64,000 bases of DNA from Setophaga petechia (Eukaryota > Chordata > Aves > Passeriformes > Parulidae), in contig JANCRA010000032.1 of assembly GCA_024362935.1 (NCBI GenBank), positions 2,666,001 through 2,730,000 on the forward strand, written 5' to 3'. Below the pieces are notes generated by a model. That model searched no databases and had not been told where the DNA came from. It saw nothing but the letters and a program-made list of their open reading frames with translations. Positions within the stretch are counted from its first letter, which is position 1, and each line of letters begins with the position of its first letter. Below, in pieces: positions 1-14,200 of the stretch. The position numbers and the translations under genes are program-made.

Positions 1-1814
1 AATTAGTTATTTATTTCAGAAAGGGTGTTTGAAAAGAGAGGGTGTTAAGATGATTCTAATGTATCTCAAAAATGTGTATATTTCTAGTGTAGGTCCTAGA
101 ATATTTATACCAAAACCAAAAAAATATCACTTGAGATTAAGGACTGTGCATGCTTGTTCATGGGGGAGAAGTGTGAAAGCTTTTTGCACAACCAGCCTTC
201 AGGCAATTGAGCCCAAGGCTGCATGTCCTGTAATTAAGTTACCATTTCTGCAATGGATCTATTTGTCAGAGAGCTGTCTTGCCACTTGTGATTTCAGCAG
301 GTATCTCACACTGCCTTTTGCCTTCTGCAGGAAGGAGAAAACCCTGGGACAGCAGCAGAACCCTGTTTGGGTCGGGGCTGCTGCCAGCTCTGTCTGTGAT
401 GGGCAGGCCTGGGCCCATCCAGAGCCCCAGCAGCCATGCAGACTGACAGCAGTGCAGGCTCACTGGCTCTGTCCTAAGGCTCTGCAAACATAAAACTAGC
501 TCTTCCTCCTCCTGTTTTTAACAATGAAAGACAACCTGTCTGAAAGCCTTTAACAGCATCTTGGATGTTCATGTGCTCAACTCTCTATTTCTTTGTTCAT
601 TACTAAATGCAGTTGTCATTACCAAGAGGGCTCAGGTTTTCCTTCCTACCTCCGTAGAGAAAACAAGATTTCAAAATTGCAAACACAGGTGCTAGAAAAT
701 CCTATGTTTCCTAAAGTCTCCCCACATTTTTCCAAAGAGAATGTAATGTGATAATAAAAACAAAACCATTAATATAAACATGGATACACCTAGGGATTGC
801 AGTGCTAAGGTAGTACTTCACCCATGCATACACAAAATGAAATGCTTGTCTTAGCAGTCGGGCATCATAGGGTTTGTCCTTTGCTTCTGTAACTCATAGG
901 GAAGTCTTAAAATGTGTTCAGAGTAGTTTCAGTCAATCAGCAGTAAATGATTTATCTTGTCAATCTTGTTAAACAAGCGAAGGTGAAGAGCCAAGGAGAC
1001 TTCATGAGTGGGAGTCACAGACTGGTGGGGGAGGCTCAGGCCATTGAGCACGAGGATGTTACATAAAGGTAGTCAAGTACAGACATGCCATCTGTATGTT
1101 ACTGGTTTTTAATGAGAGGAATTAAGATTATGTGGGGGGTGATATGGGAAGCTGGCACTGTGATGAAATTCACAGTTTTCCCCAGCATTTCAGTTTGAAC
1201 TTTAGCTCCAGCATTTTCAGTTCTTAATTTTTAATTAAATTCATATTGACCATTGTAACTAATACCATCCTCCTGACTGGGCATGAGGTTCCAGAGGAAG
1301 GAAAGCCAGTTGCAGCCAGATGAACCCAGGCAGGAAAGCAACTGTGAATGTATTGATGAGCTTCCAAATGTAGTTCCATTTCCTTACTGTTTGCCTGCTT
1401 GAAAACACTGTGCAACCCAGGCTACTTACAGAAAGAAATGAGAATTTTTTTCATGGTCACACATAAATATGCATATTTGTGCCTCCCAAAATGCAACCTA
1501 ACCCCAGAAACTGTACCAGTGGCTTAGATAGGCAAACCTGAAGTTCAAGCAACACATTTTAATGGAGTACTCACTAGCAGCTATTCAGGAGTATCTCCAT
1601 GGACCTAACAGCTTTGGTAGAAAGTGTGTCCCGTGATTCCAGTGGAACACATCAAGAGAATCAGGATGTAAGTGCACAATTTATAACTGTAAACAGAGAA
1701 AACCGTAACAAATAGACTTTTCCAGCAACAACAGAAGTTCAGCAAAGTTTAGCAAAGATCCTGTTTGGATACAAATGTTTGTTCTGGATACAAACATCAG
1801 TAAAAGCAGAAAAT
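1..1814. other. Downstream flank, no gene recognised
   Basis: AT-rich DNA beyond the 3' end of the CRACDL-like gene. The longest open frame (29-493, plus strand) has no recognisable similarity and no codon pattern suggesting a gene. The interval may include extended 3'UTR. Confidence 0.5.
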
Positions 1815-2068
1815 GCAAGAAATACATAAGGCAAAAGTTTTATTTTCCGAGATGTAAGTACGTCCCTAGCATAATTTAAGTAATCCATTGCCATTGCAAT
1901 TCTGATTGCTACAAAATTGAAGGTAAACTTTTTGACTGCACCTATTGCACACTTTCTCCACAGCTGCATTACAAAACCCTTCTGTATCAAGAGATTCTTC
2001 ACTGTGATTTGCTGGTCTGTAGGAGTTCAGTCAAGTAGTTCTGAAAGATGCTCCTTGTTTGCATGGTT
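1815..2068 (-). other. 3'UTR of the CRACDL-like gene, minimal extent
   Basis: Sequence following the stop codon on the minus strand. The first AATAAA downstream of the stop is at 1844-1839 and would give a 3'UTR of roughly 250 nt. Longer UTRs are possible. The cleavage site is not visible in the sequence, so the lower boundary is a guess. Confidence 0.4.
1839..1844 (-). terminator. Candidate polyadenylation signal AATAAA
   Basis: First canonical hexamer after the CRACDL-like stop codon in the direction of transcription, about 225 nt downstream of it. AATAAA is common in AT-rich DNA, so this is only a candidate. Confidence 0.35.
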
Positions 2069-2214
2069 CTATTTTATAATCTGTGGCATATCACTCCAAG
2101 CTTGAGACTTCTTTTTGGCCAGCTCCATCCAGGATGGCTGATTGGGAGCAGCATTACTGGCTTTCTTCAAGTGGCTTATTTCCTCCTTATCCACCAGTGC
2201 AGGTGGTGGAACTA
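2069..2214 (-). CDS. CRACDL: CRACDL-like exon 10, terminal coding exon with stop
   Basis: The coding part is 146 nt, from the acceptor GTGCTTTATTCCCAG to the TAG at 2071-2069. Two bases complete the Val codon split with exon 9. It encodes VPPPALVDKEEISHLKKASN, then AAPNQPSWMELAKKKSQAW and SDMPQIIK-stop (residues 909-956). The ending (x)AWSDxPQIIK is the diagnostic C-terminus of CRACD-family proteins, so the gene is complete at its 3' end. The exon continues as 3'UTR below 2069. Confidence 0.95.
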
Positions 2215-5200
2215 CTGGGAATAAAGCACATGGACATTTTACACTTACCTGCTGTACTCTCTTTTATTAAATATGTCCCATGCCTTGCCCTGTGGTAGAA
2301 AATCTTTACATTTCACATGGAAGCTTCTTGTGCTATAAGTTATTGAGAAAATTACCATTCTGTGCTCTAAATAATACAGCGTTTTTCTCATCACTATTAT
2401 ATTTAAATATCTCTACATTTACCAAAACTCAACATGATGACTTGGATTCCTTATTGTGCCCTGTGTTAACACCCAGGCCAAAGAAGAGAGTCTTTTCATT
2501 AGCTGAAGTATTCACATGTGAACTCCTCCTTTACTCAGCCCCCAATTCACAGGAATTTTATTACTTCAGAACTTCTGCCCTTCTTTCAAATTTGAATTTA
2601 CCAAAGAGATTTATAACAAATTCATTGTGGGAGGACTGATGGCCAGACAGTTTGTGATTGCACCATTCCTCAGCTTGCTGAGGAAGCCACATTTAAATTG
2701 AGAGCTATTGTAAATATTTTTGTTTACATTTTACACTGAGATAGTGTATTTGGGCCTCTGAACTGTGAAAGAGCCTGGAGTTCTTGATTCACATTTCTTT
2801 CAACACAAGTTTTTGGCTACCCCTTTTTACTCTTTTGCTTGTAGTCAAACTGGTCAGAAGAATATAAATAAATAAAACCTCAAATAAAATAATAAATAAA
2901 TAAACCACCAAATAAAATCCCAGACATGAGTGCTAAGAAAACTCTTTGTCCTGGCTGATGTGGGGCTGAGGAAGAGATTAGGATCTAGCCCCTACTCCTT
3001 TTGCAGCACACTCAAGCAGGATTTCTTCTGACAAGGGTGAGAGGTAACGACCTACATTTTAAGAATTTTGTTTCTTACCAGGGACATAATGTGACAATGA
3101 ATTGGTTCTCAGCAGGGACTTTGTTTCAGACTTTGTGTCTTTCCTCTGCTCTTCAGAAGTGGTTTTAGGTGCCACATGTGAAGGTTTACTCCATTGTTGT
3201 TTCACTGGCCCCTAGGCACAGAGAGGGATAAAATCCAAGTAATTCAGGGAGAATGAGTTCAGTTTGGAAGAACACAAGCAAAGCAGTGGATGGGGAGCCT
3301 GCCACAGTTCAGCAGACATTGGTCCCACTCCTCTCCCTTGAGCTGACACCTGTTCAGAAAGTTACAGTGTTTTCATGTAATATCCATGGAACTCAATTTT
3401 ACTAATTGAAACTATCCCTCAGTATCTCTTACCCATAATGGTATGAGTAGATAATTATAGTCTTCACTGCAAAATGTATTCCAAGTCCTTTGCACATCTC
3501 TACAAGCATACACAGGATTTGGAAACGGCCTCTTTCTTTCATGTTCTCCTTCCATCTCCCAAATTTTCAGGGCTATGGCACTGTATTTTTGGACAGTTGG
3601 TGGTAAGTGGATTTTTCACAAAAAAGAAGTCAAACATATCCTCCAACAGATTTTCTTGCCAGTATCAAAAACTACCCTGAAGTGATAGTGCCTGGTGCCA
3701 TGTGGGAGAAAGTGGGAGTAGTACAGTGGCACCAGGCCTCACATGCTGCAGTCAGAAGCATCTTGGCATGTTTCTCTGCTAGCTGCTACAGGGAAATAAA
3801 ATGCATGGCATGAATTTCAAGGATCATTGCCAGCTAAAATCTGGAGTTTCCTGTTCTGACATAGAAACTGTATTTTGGGATTGTGTTGAGCATTACTGCA
3901 GTTCAGAAGTTGGCCTAGACATCATATTAGGTATTGTTTCTTGTTAATCTAACCACTGCTATTTTTCATCACCTAGAAACCATCTCTTATTCCAGGATAT
4001 AATACACCTGTCTGGGGTGCTAGCAGTGCCACCTGAAGCAAGGAAGTAGGTCATTTGCACTGGGTATGCCATACTGGAGTAGGACACACATGGTCCTGCA
4101 TCAGAGCAGGGTTTTTATTTGTACAGGATGCAAAACAGGCAGCAGGTGAGTGTTCTGGATCCATGCCAAGCACTTCCACTGGCACAGCTGTGTCACCTGG
4201 GAAGATCATTAGCTACAGGAATCACCCTGTTTTCCATGGGATCTCTGAAGAGGCAGTGTCAGCCCAGATTCCATGGCACCACATGGGTTTCTGAATTGTC
4301 CATATACAGGGAACCAGAATTTATATATTGGCAATCTCTGCAAATGCAAAAGTTATTTTTATCCTATTTCACTTCTCAGGGCTCTAAAAATTGTTACCTA
4401 GGAGCTTCTGGGACTAGGCTGCTCATTCAGAGTTAACTCAATCAGGAGGTATAAGAGGTTCAATGAAAGGCTGTGCTTAGAAGGGTAGTTAAAAGAGAAC
4501 ACATTTCCTCTGCATTGAGGAGGATTAAAGACTAAAATTTAGCACTTCCTTTTGGATATTTCAGCATGCAATACATGTGTTAGATCTGGTAGGTATGCCA
4601 AGAAATTTTACACACTTCACATAGTTCCAGGATTTTGATTTCTTGGAGACACAAAATTACATATCTGAACAATCAGAAAACTTTGAATCTGTAACACATT
4701 TATGAGAACAGCGTCTTTTTCAGTTACAGTTACACTCATTAAGTATCTGTAATCATTGTGGCATGGTAACATAGCAGCAGATCCAAAGAATACTATAGGA
4801 GGTGATACAAAAGCATCACAAATTTGTACTGCAAATACCTCTGTTTGTTCCTTTCCTTTATTCTGTTTCTCTGTATTTGACTCATTATCTGGAGCCACGA
4901 GCTTTTCTCTGTCAAGTTCCTTCTCCTGGTGCATGCCCCTCTGCTTTTGCCTTGCAATGGAAATCCAGGCTGGCTCTGTAGGAGTGTCAAGATCTTTTCC
5001 AGAGTCTCCTGCAGCCATGGGGGAAGACATGCTTTTCTCTGTTGACAGATTATTTATGTACATGGTTAGAGGAAAAAGAGTTGTAATCAGCTTCAGCTCA
5101 TACTTTCTCAATGTGCTGATTGGTCCCAGAATATGAAACCAGCCTGGATAATAGGAGCTCTGTTTAGTTTGGTCCCTGGAGAGCAATTTTCCTGTGCTCA

Positions 5201-8200
5201 CAGGTTTAAGTTATCGTTCTACTGGTGAGAAATGTTTTGCATCTTTGTTCAGCTGGAGTGGCAGTGTCACTGCCCTCACGTGAGGGAGATGTAGAAACAT
5301 GAATGAAACTTCTCTAATGTACCCCTTTCCCAAGGTCTGCCCCTTCTGCTCCCTCTCCCACAGTACCTTTGAGACAAACAGCAGACCATGCAAAGGTGGA
5401 CACAGAGGGACTGTGGTGTTTCAAAGGCAAACTTCTCCCCACTGTGGCTGCCCTCAGCTCCCACTCTTCTGATGCCCCTGCAGCAGCAGCCCATGCCTGA
5501 GTCTGCTTTCTGCCTTCCTTTCACCCCTTTAGGAGCAGCTTCCCCACATGCAGCAGCAGCCCATGCCTTAATTGTTTCCTGCCTCCCTTCCACCCCTTTA
5601 GGACCAGCCTCCTCCCCAGCACCATGGAGCCCGCAGGTGCAGATTCAGTCACGGGTGCCTGTGCACAGCAGTCTGTAGTGTCTGAGCACACAGAAGTGCT
5701 GCTAAAACCACAGAGGGACTTTCTGGGTTTTTGATGTAAGGTCTACATTGACTTATCCCTGCTGATGCTGACCATGGTCATCATCTTCTGGTGCTCAACC
5801 AGAAATGAGACTTGAGTAACACAAAAAGAAAAAAGACAATTTCTGGAGAAGAAAGTCAAAACTACTATCCTGCTGACCTCACAACTTCTACCGAAGGACG
5901 TGCAGAATCCAGGGTTATGGGGAAGAGAAATACCCTGTATTCAAATATTCTGAGAAAGGAAATCCTGTCTAGTCACTGAACAGAACTTGGTCAAGAGAAG
6001 AGCCTCAGCAGCTCCATTGGCTCCATCCCCCTGGTTCTCCATTTTTTGACTCACACTGAACACAAAACTCAGTTTCCCAATGAATGGTAGAGCTTCTGTG
6101 TAGTTTAAATGAGGAACAAGAATAACAATCTCAGACCCAAGAAGGCTGATCTCACCTTTCCCAGCTAGTTCTGGTCACTGATGTATCAAAATTTACAGAA
6201 GGCTCTTGCAGAGCAGAAGTTAAGCTTCTGGTCCTCAAATGACGTGTGGTCTTGCTCTTTGGGAAAGTTTATTACTTAGTCAGCATCCTGTTCAGGGGCT
6301 TGGGAGGAGGCAGACCCAGCCAGAAAGGATTACTGCCCTAGGGGTCCCTTGGGGGCTCAGGGCTCTGCTGACAGTAGAGCCAGCCACAGGACCCTGTGGA
6401 GCTGTCAGACACATTTCTGGAGCACTATGGTCTAGTTTGGTGGAATTTGGCCCTGATGAGGAAAGCAGGCAAATGTCTCTGAAGGCACATTTGAGATGCC
6501 TCATGAAGGCATGGAAGATAAAAGGGATGATGCACTCCCAAGAGCTGGAGTCTACCAACACAGGCATATTATGAAAGCCCACAAACTTGCTTTGCTCAGG
6601 GATTTTCTCAAATCATTTTTGTACCTCACCAGAGAGAGAGCAGTTATTTGAACAAGAAAACATTGTAAAGCCTATGTCAGCTAAAAAATGAAAAAGAGAA
6701 AAACTCCCATGCTTTAATGCCAAAGCAAGATGTTTTGCCAGCTGATGCCTGCATTTCCCTTCACATTCACCTCATGTAATCTTGCAGGAAAACCTCTGGA
6801 AGAAACAACTCAGAAGTCCAGCTGTGCAAATGCAGCACAGATAAAACAGGGTCCCTGAACACTGAAGGAGCTTCTCTCCCTCTTGCACAGCATGTTACTC
6901 TAATTCTCTGCATCCCACCTAACCCCCATCTTTGCATGACAGCAGCTCTTCCTCCCATAATCTTTTTCCAATCTTTTTTTTTCCAATCAGCCTTCTACTG
7001 ACTCTCCTTGCTTCATTTTTATCTTCTTTTACAGAATGCTAAAGAATAAGGCTGGAAGAAATCTCAATATGTCATGCAGTCTATCCTTCAACTGCAAGAC
7101 AAGACCAGCTGAAAGATCAGTTTCATAGAAACTGTTTTCTCACAAATAGTGTCTAACTCTCCTGAAACAGGACAGGTCTCAGAGTCTCAGAGTCTCCCTG
7201 AGCAACCTATTCTATGGCACAGCTCTTTTTTTTTTTTTTTTTTTTTTTGCCTGTTGAGTGAATTAAATCTTCCTTGCTCTAGTTTAAATCTGTAACTATT
7301 TCTCCTACACACTCTGGACACGAGCAGATTACTCATAGTCTCCTTGCAACAGCCTGTTATGCATTTGAAGACTTAGACCACATTTTCCCTACTTTTTTAA
7401 CTTTTCTGATTAATCTAATTCTCTAGATCAGTCTTTCATTGGTAGGAATTGTCCTACTTTGGTCAAATCTCCTTCAAATATGATGGTCAGAAGTGGCACT
7501 TGAGATGAAGCAGTGTTAGCATCAGCTGACATGGAAGGACTGCACCACTTCACCTGGAACGGTTTTCTGTACATGTCAGCCAGTGCCCCTTAACGCCACA
7601 GCTCTCCAAGATAACCACTAGCAAGTCACAGTCTGCTGGCCATCTTCTCTCAGTGTCTTAGGACAAACCTCACTGGGATCTTAAGCAAGGCCACACAGCT
7701 GAAATGATGTGATGTCTGCTAATGCATCTGCCATCACATTCCCTCCTTTGCTGGCAGCCATGCCCTTAAGCCCATCTGCAGCCCTCTGCACCCTTTCAGG
7801 TGGTGGGCACTTTGGGCAGGGCTTATTAGTGCATTGCCCAGTAAAACCAGGTGCTGTGCTTCCTCAGCTCCCAAAACATTCCTGCAGCACGTGGATGAGC
7901 CACAACTAAGGTGATGTCCTGTGCTTCTCAGAGCTGAGGAGCAGCTCTCTGGCTGTACAGCTGCAGACACACCACCACATGCAACCTCTTCCACCACCTC
8001 TTTAGATTCCTTCACCATCTGTAATGTCTTGGTGCTCAAAAACTCCAATGTCTTTATGCTGAAGGTCCTTTTCAAGCCACCCACAGTTTTTGATGAGGCT
8101 GGGAACCTGGCTTCTGCCTTGATGCTGCTAGTGAGGTACATCGTAGCTGCTGTGACTCCAAATCCCCCTTTGTGTTTTGTCCCATTTTCCTGTCACACCA

Positions 8201-11200
8201 CAGAAGCTTTATGTAAACATCAAGGTTGTTCCTTCTCTGCTTCCACCACACAATCCATGCTGACAAAATGAATGCTATGCCCAGGCTCTATTTACTGCAC
8301 TACATGTAATGGTCTTATTGCTACCTGTGCTTCCATTTCTCTGTCATCCTCATGAGCTTAGGATTCATCCTGCTGTTATTTCACTGTGCATTGCCTGAGA
8401 TAACAGGTTCCCAGTTTCCTGGGTTCCCAGTGCTGCAGTGATAAGCCTGGAGGCTGCTATTATAACAACGTTTTTCATAAGGCAGATGCTCTAATGAAGG
8501 CATCAAGCACCTTTGCTCTTCAGGCAGTTCTCCCTGATGAGATGCCAGGCATCCTAGTCATGCCAATTAGAAGGCAGCCAAATTAGAGCCTGGTATCATT
8601 CCATAGGAGATAGTACCCAATGTCCCTTTGATAGTAGGGAACAAAAGCTCTTTGTCATAATCTTGAAGGTTTTATATATATATGTACAGGCCAACTTAGG
8701 ACAGCAGAGTAGTATCACCTACAGAGGATCAAGAGCTGATCTGCTGCTGGGAGAGGCTTTCTTGTACCTTTAAGCAATTACATTCTGCCCTTGTTCCTTT
8801 GAGAGTCTTTGCTACAGAAAGCCAGACAGGCAGACAAAGCAGGGGAAGTGCCTTATCTTCAGAAAAAAACCCATCAGATGCAACCCACGCAGGATTTTCT
8901 ACCTCATCCGTCAGCCAGAATTACTGTAAGAGGTAGAAGAGCATATTCACTATTTATTATCTATCCCATTGCCCAGAGGTCCTTTACATCCTCCCACCTC
9001 AAATTAGATAAGGTTTCTTGGCAGTATATATGCACCATTGTTCCAGCCAGAAGGATGAAAGGTGGTGGAGTAATCCAGGAGATAGTGTGGTGAAGAGAGC
9101 TGGCAGTTTAAGGTGACCTGAGACTGTCCTATGCAGCTCTTGGTACCCTAAGGGACACAAAGAAGCAAAAAGCTTTCTCAGGAAGTGACTGTTCTCAAGG
9201 GAAGAGCTGCTCACACATCTTTCTGGGTTCATGACTGTATGATTACCTTGAACAAGCTCTGTCTTATCTAGTCATGGGATAGTCCATGTGCTTTCATGGT
9301 TCACCCCGTGGCAAGGCACAGCATTTAGGGAACTGGGTAGCCAGAGTGGAACCAAAAGCACTCAAAAGGACGATTTTAACTCCTGCTTCTGCTGCATGTC
9401 ACATGCACAATAACTGACACAGAAACTCCCAGCTGGTAAATGCCACTCTTAGGGAGATAACAAAGAAGTACAAAATGCAAGCAGTGGTATGCTCCATCCA
9501 AAGCTGAGTCAGTTTTGACAGATCACAGCCTCCACAAATGCCCTGTGTTTCATTTCTTTGTTGAAGCAGGGCTGAGCCTCTCCTTTCTGTGTAGCACTTG
9601 AGAGATTTTCAGAACAAAACTAAAATCTAAATAATATTCTTCATTTCATATTACAACATGTCGTTTTAAACAATGTGCTATTCAACCCATTCCTTAATAA
9701 ATTCATAAGCTAATAAAGGATATTGCTGGCAGCAATTTGTCTCTCATTCATTCACAGCTTTAACCTCGTGATTGCATCTTTCCCTGGTTTCCTTGGAGCT
9801 GGCTTGGCCTCAGGCTTTTTTGAAGAGAGGAGCCCTTTTTCCCCTTGGGATAAGCCACCAACAATGGAAAGATACCAGGTCGGAACTCGTCAAGCCAGTC
9901 TGTGCATAATGTCACCATGGATTAAAGCCAGCAATTACTGTAAGCTGAGATCTTCTGCTGCCTCTTGAAACCACACCCAGAGGCTGCTGAAGCCTTCCCT
10001 TCATGCTCTCCCCACAGCCAACAAACACACACGGGACAGTCACAAGGTCAGCTGTTCTTGCCGCATTCTTCACCCCTTCCACAGCTTCCGGACCAACCAC
10101 TGAGGATAGCTCTGAAGCCAAGTGAACCATAGCCACCTTCTCAATTCCCTCCTGCAGATCAGAATCCCCTGAGCTCTCCTTCACTGAGTCTGAAAGCATC
10201 AGGGTTGGCTGCCTCAGTGGTCCTCCAGAGGGGGGAAACTCCCCTTCTGCAACCGCATTTAGTATAGGTATCCGTTTCTCTTAGTATCTTACTAAAACAA
10301 CTTCCTTTTTTTCCTCTGACTAAAGCTCTGATCTTATAGATGAAATGTCTTCTGCCTAAATATTGTGGAAATAAATGTGTACACTTCTCACTGGCATTTG
10401 GATATTAGCCCGTAAGGTGTGTCAGACTGGTTGTATGAACAATAAGATGAAGATAATACATTAATGTTCAAAAGGATCTGATTGACTTGTTATTGTGCTT
10501 GGGTTTATTCACACACGCAGGAAGTGAAAGAAAAACACACACCTGCTTCTGTCTATTGACAGACAGATACACCTCATGTATTCAAATGTATCTCCCTGTG
10601 TGTGCTGCTTATATGGATAAACACAGCAAAGACATATTTAACCATTATCCTGAGATTTAGGGATTAACTTTGTCTTTTTTAGAGATGGCCTCAGATTTCT
10701 TTAAATTGAAGAGCTGCTTTCTTTAAAAGTCTCTAAAAGCTCTGTGCGCACAAATTGTAGAAGAGGTTCTTTATGACATATAATTCTTATACTTGGAAAA
10801 GAACATCTTATGCCTGCAAGGACTGCAACATGGTTTTTCTTGCCCTACATGTGTGCAGGTGAAAGGTCAGAGCCAAAATTTAGAGTCTTTTGAAAGTCAA
10901 ACCACTAACAGCAAGCAAAGCTAGCTTGTGTGTTCCCTGAGTGTTTTAAAAGCAAACATACTCAAAACTAATCTAAACAACTTTACACAGGGAGATAACA
11001 CCCTCTGTATGTAAGTGTCATTGTTTTATAACACTGCTTATGCATGCATATTTAGTTCCACACTGTTGTATCTTTGCTCATTTATAAAACTCCAGTTATT
11101 TTAAGAAGGGCTTTACAAATGCATATAGAATTTAGAATATCCTGGCCTACATATTTCTCTTTGTTTATTAAAATACTACATGCATTCATGTCAGTATACA

Positions 11201-14200
11201 CATCCAATTCCTTAATTTCAGACAAAGCTATTCTAAAGGTTTGGTTAAGTATTTCTGACATTTTTTTCTTCCCTAAGCTGATCTGAGAGGTATTTGACTT
11301 TTGATTGGATCTATACCACTTCTGGATGCCAGAAGTGTCTTTTTTACACAAGAAACTGCTGTTTGCATCAAAGTCTGTTTCACTGCTGGAAAACAGCCAT
11401 GTTGCAAAATAGCCTGACACAACAGAGAAAGCAACTTCTTTTGGGGGAAAAAAGCCAGACAGCTTGTTTTTCAGCTGTAGCCTGGACAGCATTAAAGCAA
11501 TGTCTTTTTGATGTAGAGAAAAACACTTCTCTTGTCATTCCAGAGCCTCTATTTTCCAGGCAATGCACACCAATTTCATTCACCATAATATCCATCGTTC
11601 TTCCCTGAGCTCTTTTGCTCTTTTCAGAGGAAGTCTGCCCACTACAGCTCCTCAGTTGCTGATTTTTGTTTGTCCTAATATGCAGATTCAGACAAGTAAT
11701 GCGTTTGGTTTCTCTGTTGTAATAACCTGTTAACATATGGTAATTGTTTCTGCCCTTTACAGGATTTATAGCAAAGTGTATCTACTCCAAACAACACAGC
11801 TTAACCTTTTAAATCTTGTAAGGACTTGTGCCTTTAGCTCCAGAAACTTAAAAATTACTCCTCCTGGGGTGACTAATTTCACACAGACATTAAAGGGCTT
11901 CCTTGCAGCCTGAGAGAGGTAAAGCAGTATCTCATAAGTTCCCCAGAAAGCCCTGGGGAGCAGGAGTGCTGCTTTCACCTGGAGTGGTAAGCCAGCATCC
12001 CATCAGCTCTCCTGTTCCTTTGGTACCAAAAGTGCTGAAAAGCTAAAATGTGAACTGAATGAACCACATTGCTCCTGCTGACCTCAATGACACAGCAAAA
12101 GGACTTCTTTGAAATGAGTGTGCATGAGAAGGGAACTGCATCCCCTTGTATCACCATTTCACAGCTTGTCTTGTCCAGTGCACAGATTTCCTAACATGCA
12201 GGGGAAACTTCCTGACAGCTTAAATAAACAGCATCTCCTGATGGTGACCACAGCTCTTTGAAAAGGCTGATGAACTCAAGGGCTAGGAGAGGGCTGGGTG
12301 AGTGTAAAGTAAAAAAAAAGGAGTGTCCAAGCAGATCCAGAGGCCAGAGATGCCTGATAAGACACATGTGATCCACGAGGGGCTGTGTTGATTGTGTTTG
12401 TTGGATTTCTCCTGTTTGCAGTTGCAAAGACACGGTCCTGACTCACCGAGCTGAGGGAAACTTTTCAAAGAGCTTAAAATTATGTTTGGGCTGGGCTATT
12501 TCCCTGCCAAGGCCTCATTGCATCCCATGACTCTCCTATGCCTCACAGAGGGACATAATTTTGGGGGTCACTGTGCAACTTTTCCCAAATAACTTTTGCC
12601 TGGTGTGGTTCCAGGGCACTCAGAGGAGGTGGGTACACCTCATTCACCCATGACTTCAGGTGGCCAGGTCAGGCTGATGTGGCAACAGCACAGGGAGATG
12701 CTTGGTCAGGTGTCTAAAGAAGGCAGTAGATAAGGAAGAAAACTAATTGCCATCACAGACCAATCTGAAACAACCATCATTGTAAACAACCTCAGACCAT
12801 ACAGATTTGGTGTAATGCTCTCAGGGGGAGGGGAACACAGCAGGACTTCTTAACCCTGTTTCAAACTCCAGGTACATGCATCTCTATCAGGGAGACCAAG
12901 GCACAACTCCCACCCACACATCCTGTTTTGCAGAGGGCAGTCATTGTCTTTCACTGCAGGAAGACATTCCAGTCCACCTTCAGGCACTCTGGGACTAAGC
13001 AAGAGGGATGTGATAAAGGGCTGTGAGTAGGAGCACTGGTACTCCTACTGCTCTCCTCCACACCCTACCAGAACAGCCCTGCTATGCTAGGTCTTCTCCT
13101 CTCTTGTCCCAATATGACCCTCCCCAAAATCTCACTCCATCAGAAACATGGGCATCACTACAAATAATCAACTACTCAGGGCAGCACAGAAGGGAAAATG
13201 CCTTTAAAGGGAGTGTTGGGGTATATATACATACACACATAGATATATATATATCCTGCCTTGTCTGCAGGGTGTGGGGAGGTTCTGGCTGGATGGCTGT
13301 GGGGACCTCATCCAGCTGTGGATCTTAATAATCTCCTCCTTTACAATGGTTGGGAGAGGAAACTGTGAACACGGCCACAGTCCTGCAAAAATGTCTGAGA
13401 TGCTGCAGCAGAAATCAACTGAAATCAGGTGTCACTCAGGTAAGTTGCCTCTGGGACCAGGAAGAGACTTTTGTCAGCCTAAAGGACAAGTGGAATCCTG
13501 TGCCCTGAGATCTTCTTCTGTTTTGGTGTTTGCCTACTCCAAAGCTCAGAGACAGACCCCAATCAGAGAAGAGCAACTAGATAGGGGGAAGTTCTGCAAT
13601 GGCACAGAGACAGCCTATTATTTTCTTGGTCAGCATCTTCTCACATTCATAACATCAAACCCATGCCCATACAGGTCCAGGACAGGGAAGAATTTTCTTC
13701 CACATATCAGAAGACCAAAAGATTTACTTTTTCCCCTCTCAACTGTTCTCTGAAGTGAAGAGCAGAGGTCTCTTGCTAAAACTGCTTGAGTGCGCTTCAC
13801 CTAACTTGTTTATTGTCATTGCAAAGACCCCAGACAGTGGTGCCACTTCCAGTCTTTTCTGTTCTCTGCCTGCAGTCCACAGTGTATAATTAGTCTCCAG
13901 AGGTCTGATTTTTTTTTTAATCTCTAACCCAATTATATAATACAGACAACAGGGTAAAATATAACAATCTGCAGTAGACACGATCTTATGGTCTCTCCTG
14001 CTTTGAACTCCAGGAAGCTGCAGGGTTGTTAATTTTGGTTTTAAACAAGGAAAGAGTAATGATAAAGAGAGATAAATGAATAAGAAAACCTCACTGGAGG
14101 CAATAAATAAGTGCTGTGTTTACCATGGCAGGCAGTGGTGGAGCCTCATTGCATTTCTGCCTCAATGTTATGGTGAAAAAGAAGGTCTAGAGGTCTGAGT

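Noticed and set aside
29..493. 154-codon plus-strand open frame at the window start
   Set aside because: The translation has no recognisable domain or splice-supported structure; it overlaps an equally open frame on the other strand and looks like chance.
13274..13753. 159-codon plus-strand open frame with an exon-like block (CCACAG before 13382 and CTCAG|GTAAGT at 13440)
   Set aside because: No recognisable protein, and it lies antisense in intron 7. One good-looking donor is expected by chance in 64 kb. Without transcript evidence it is not a gene.
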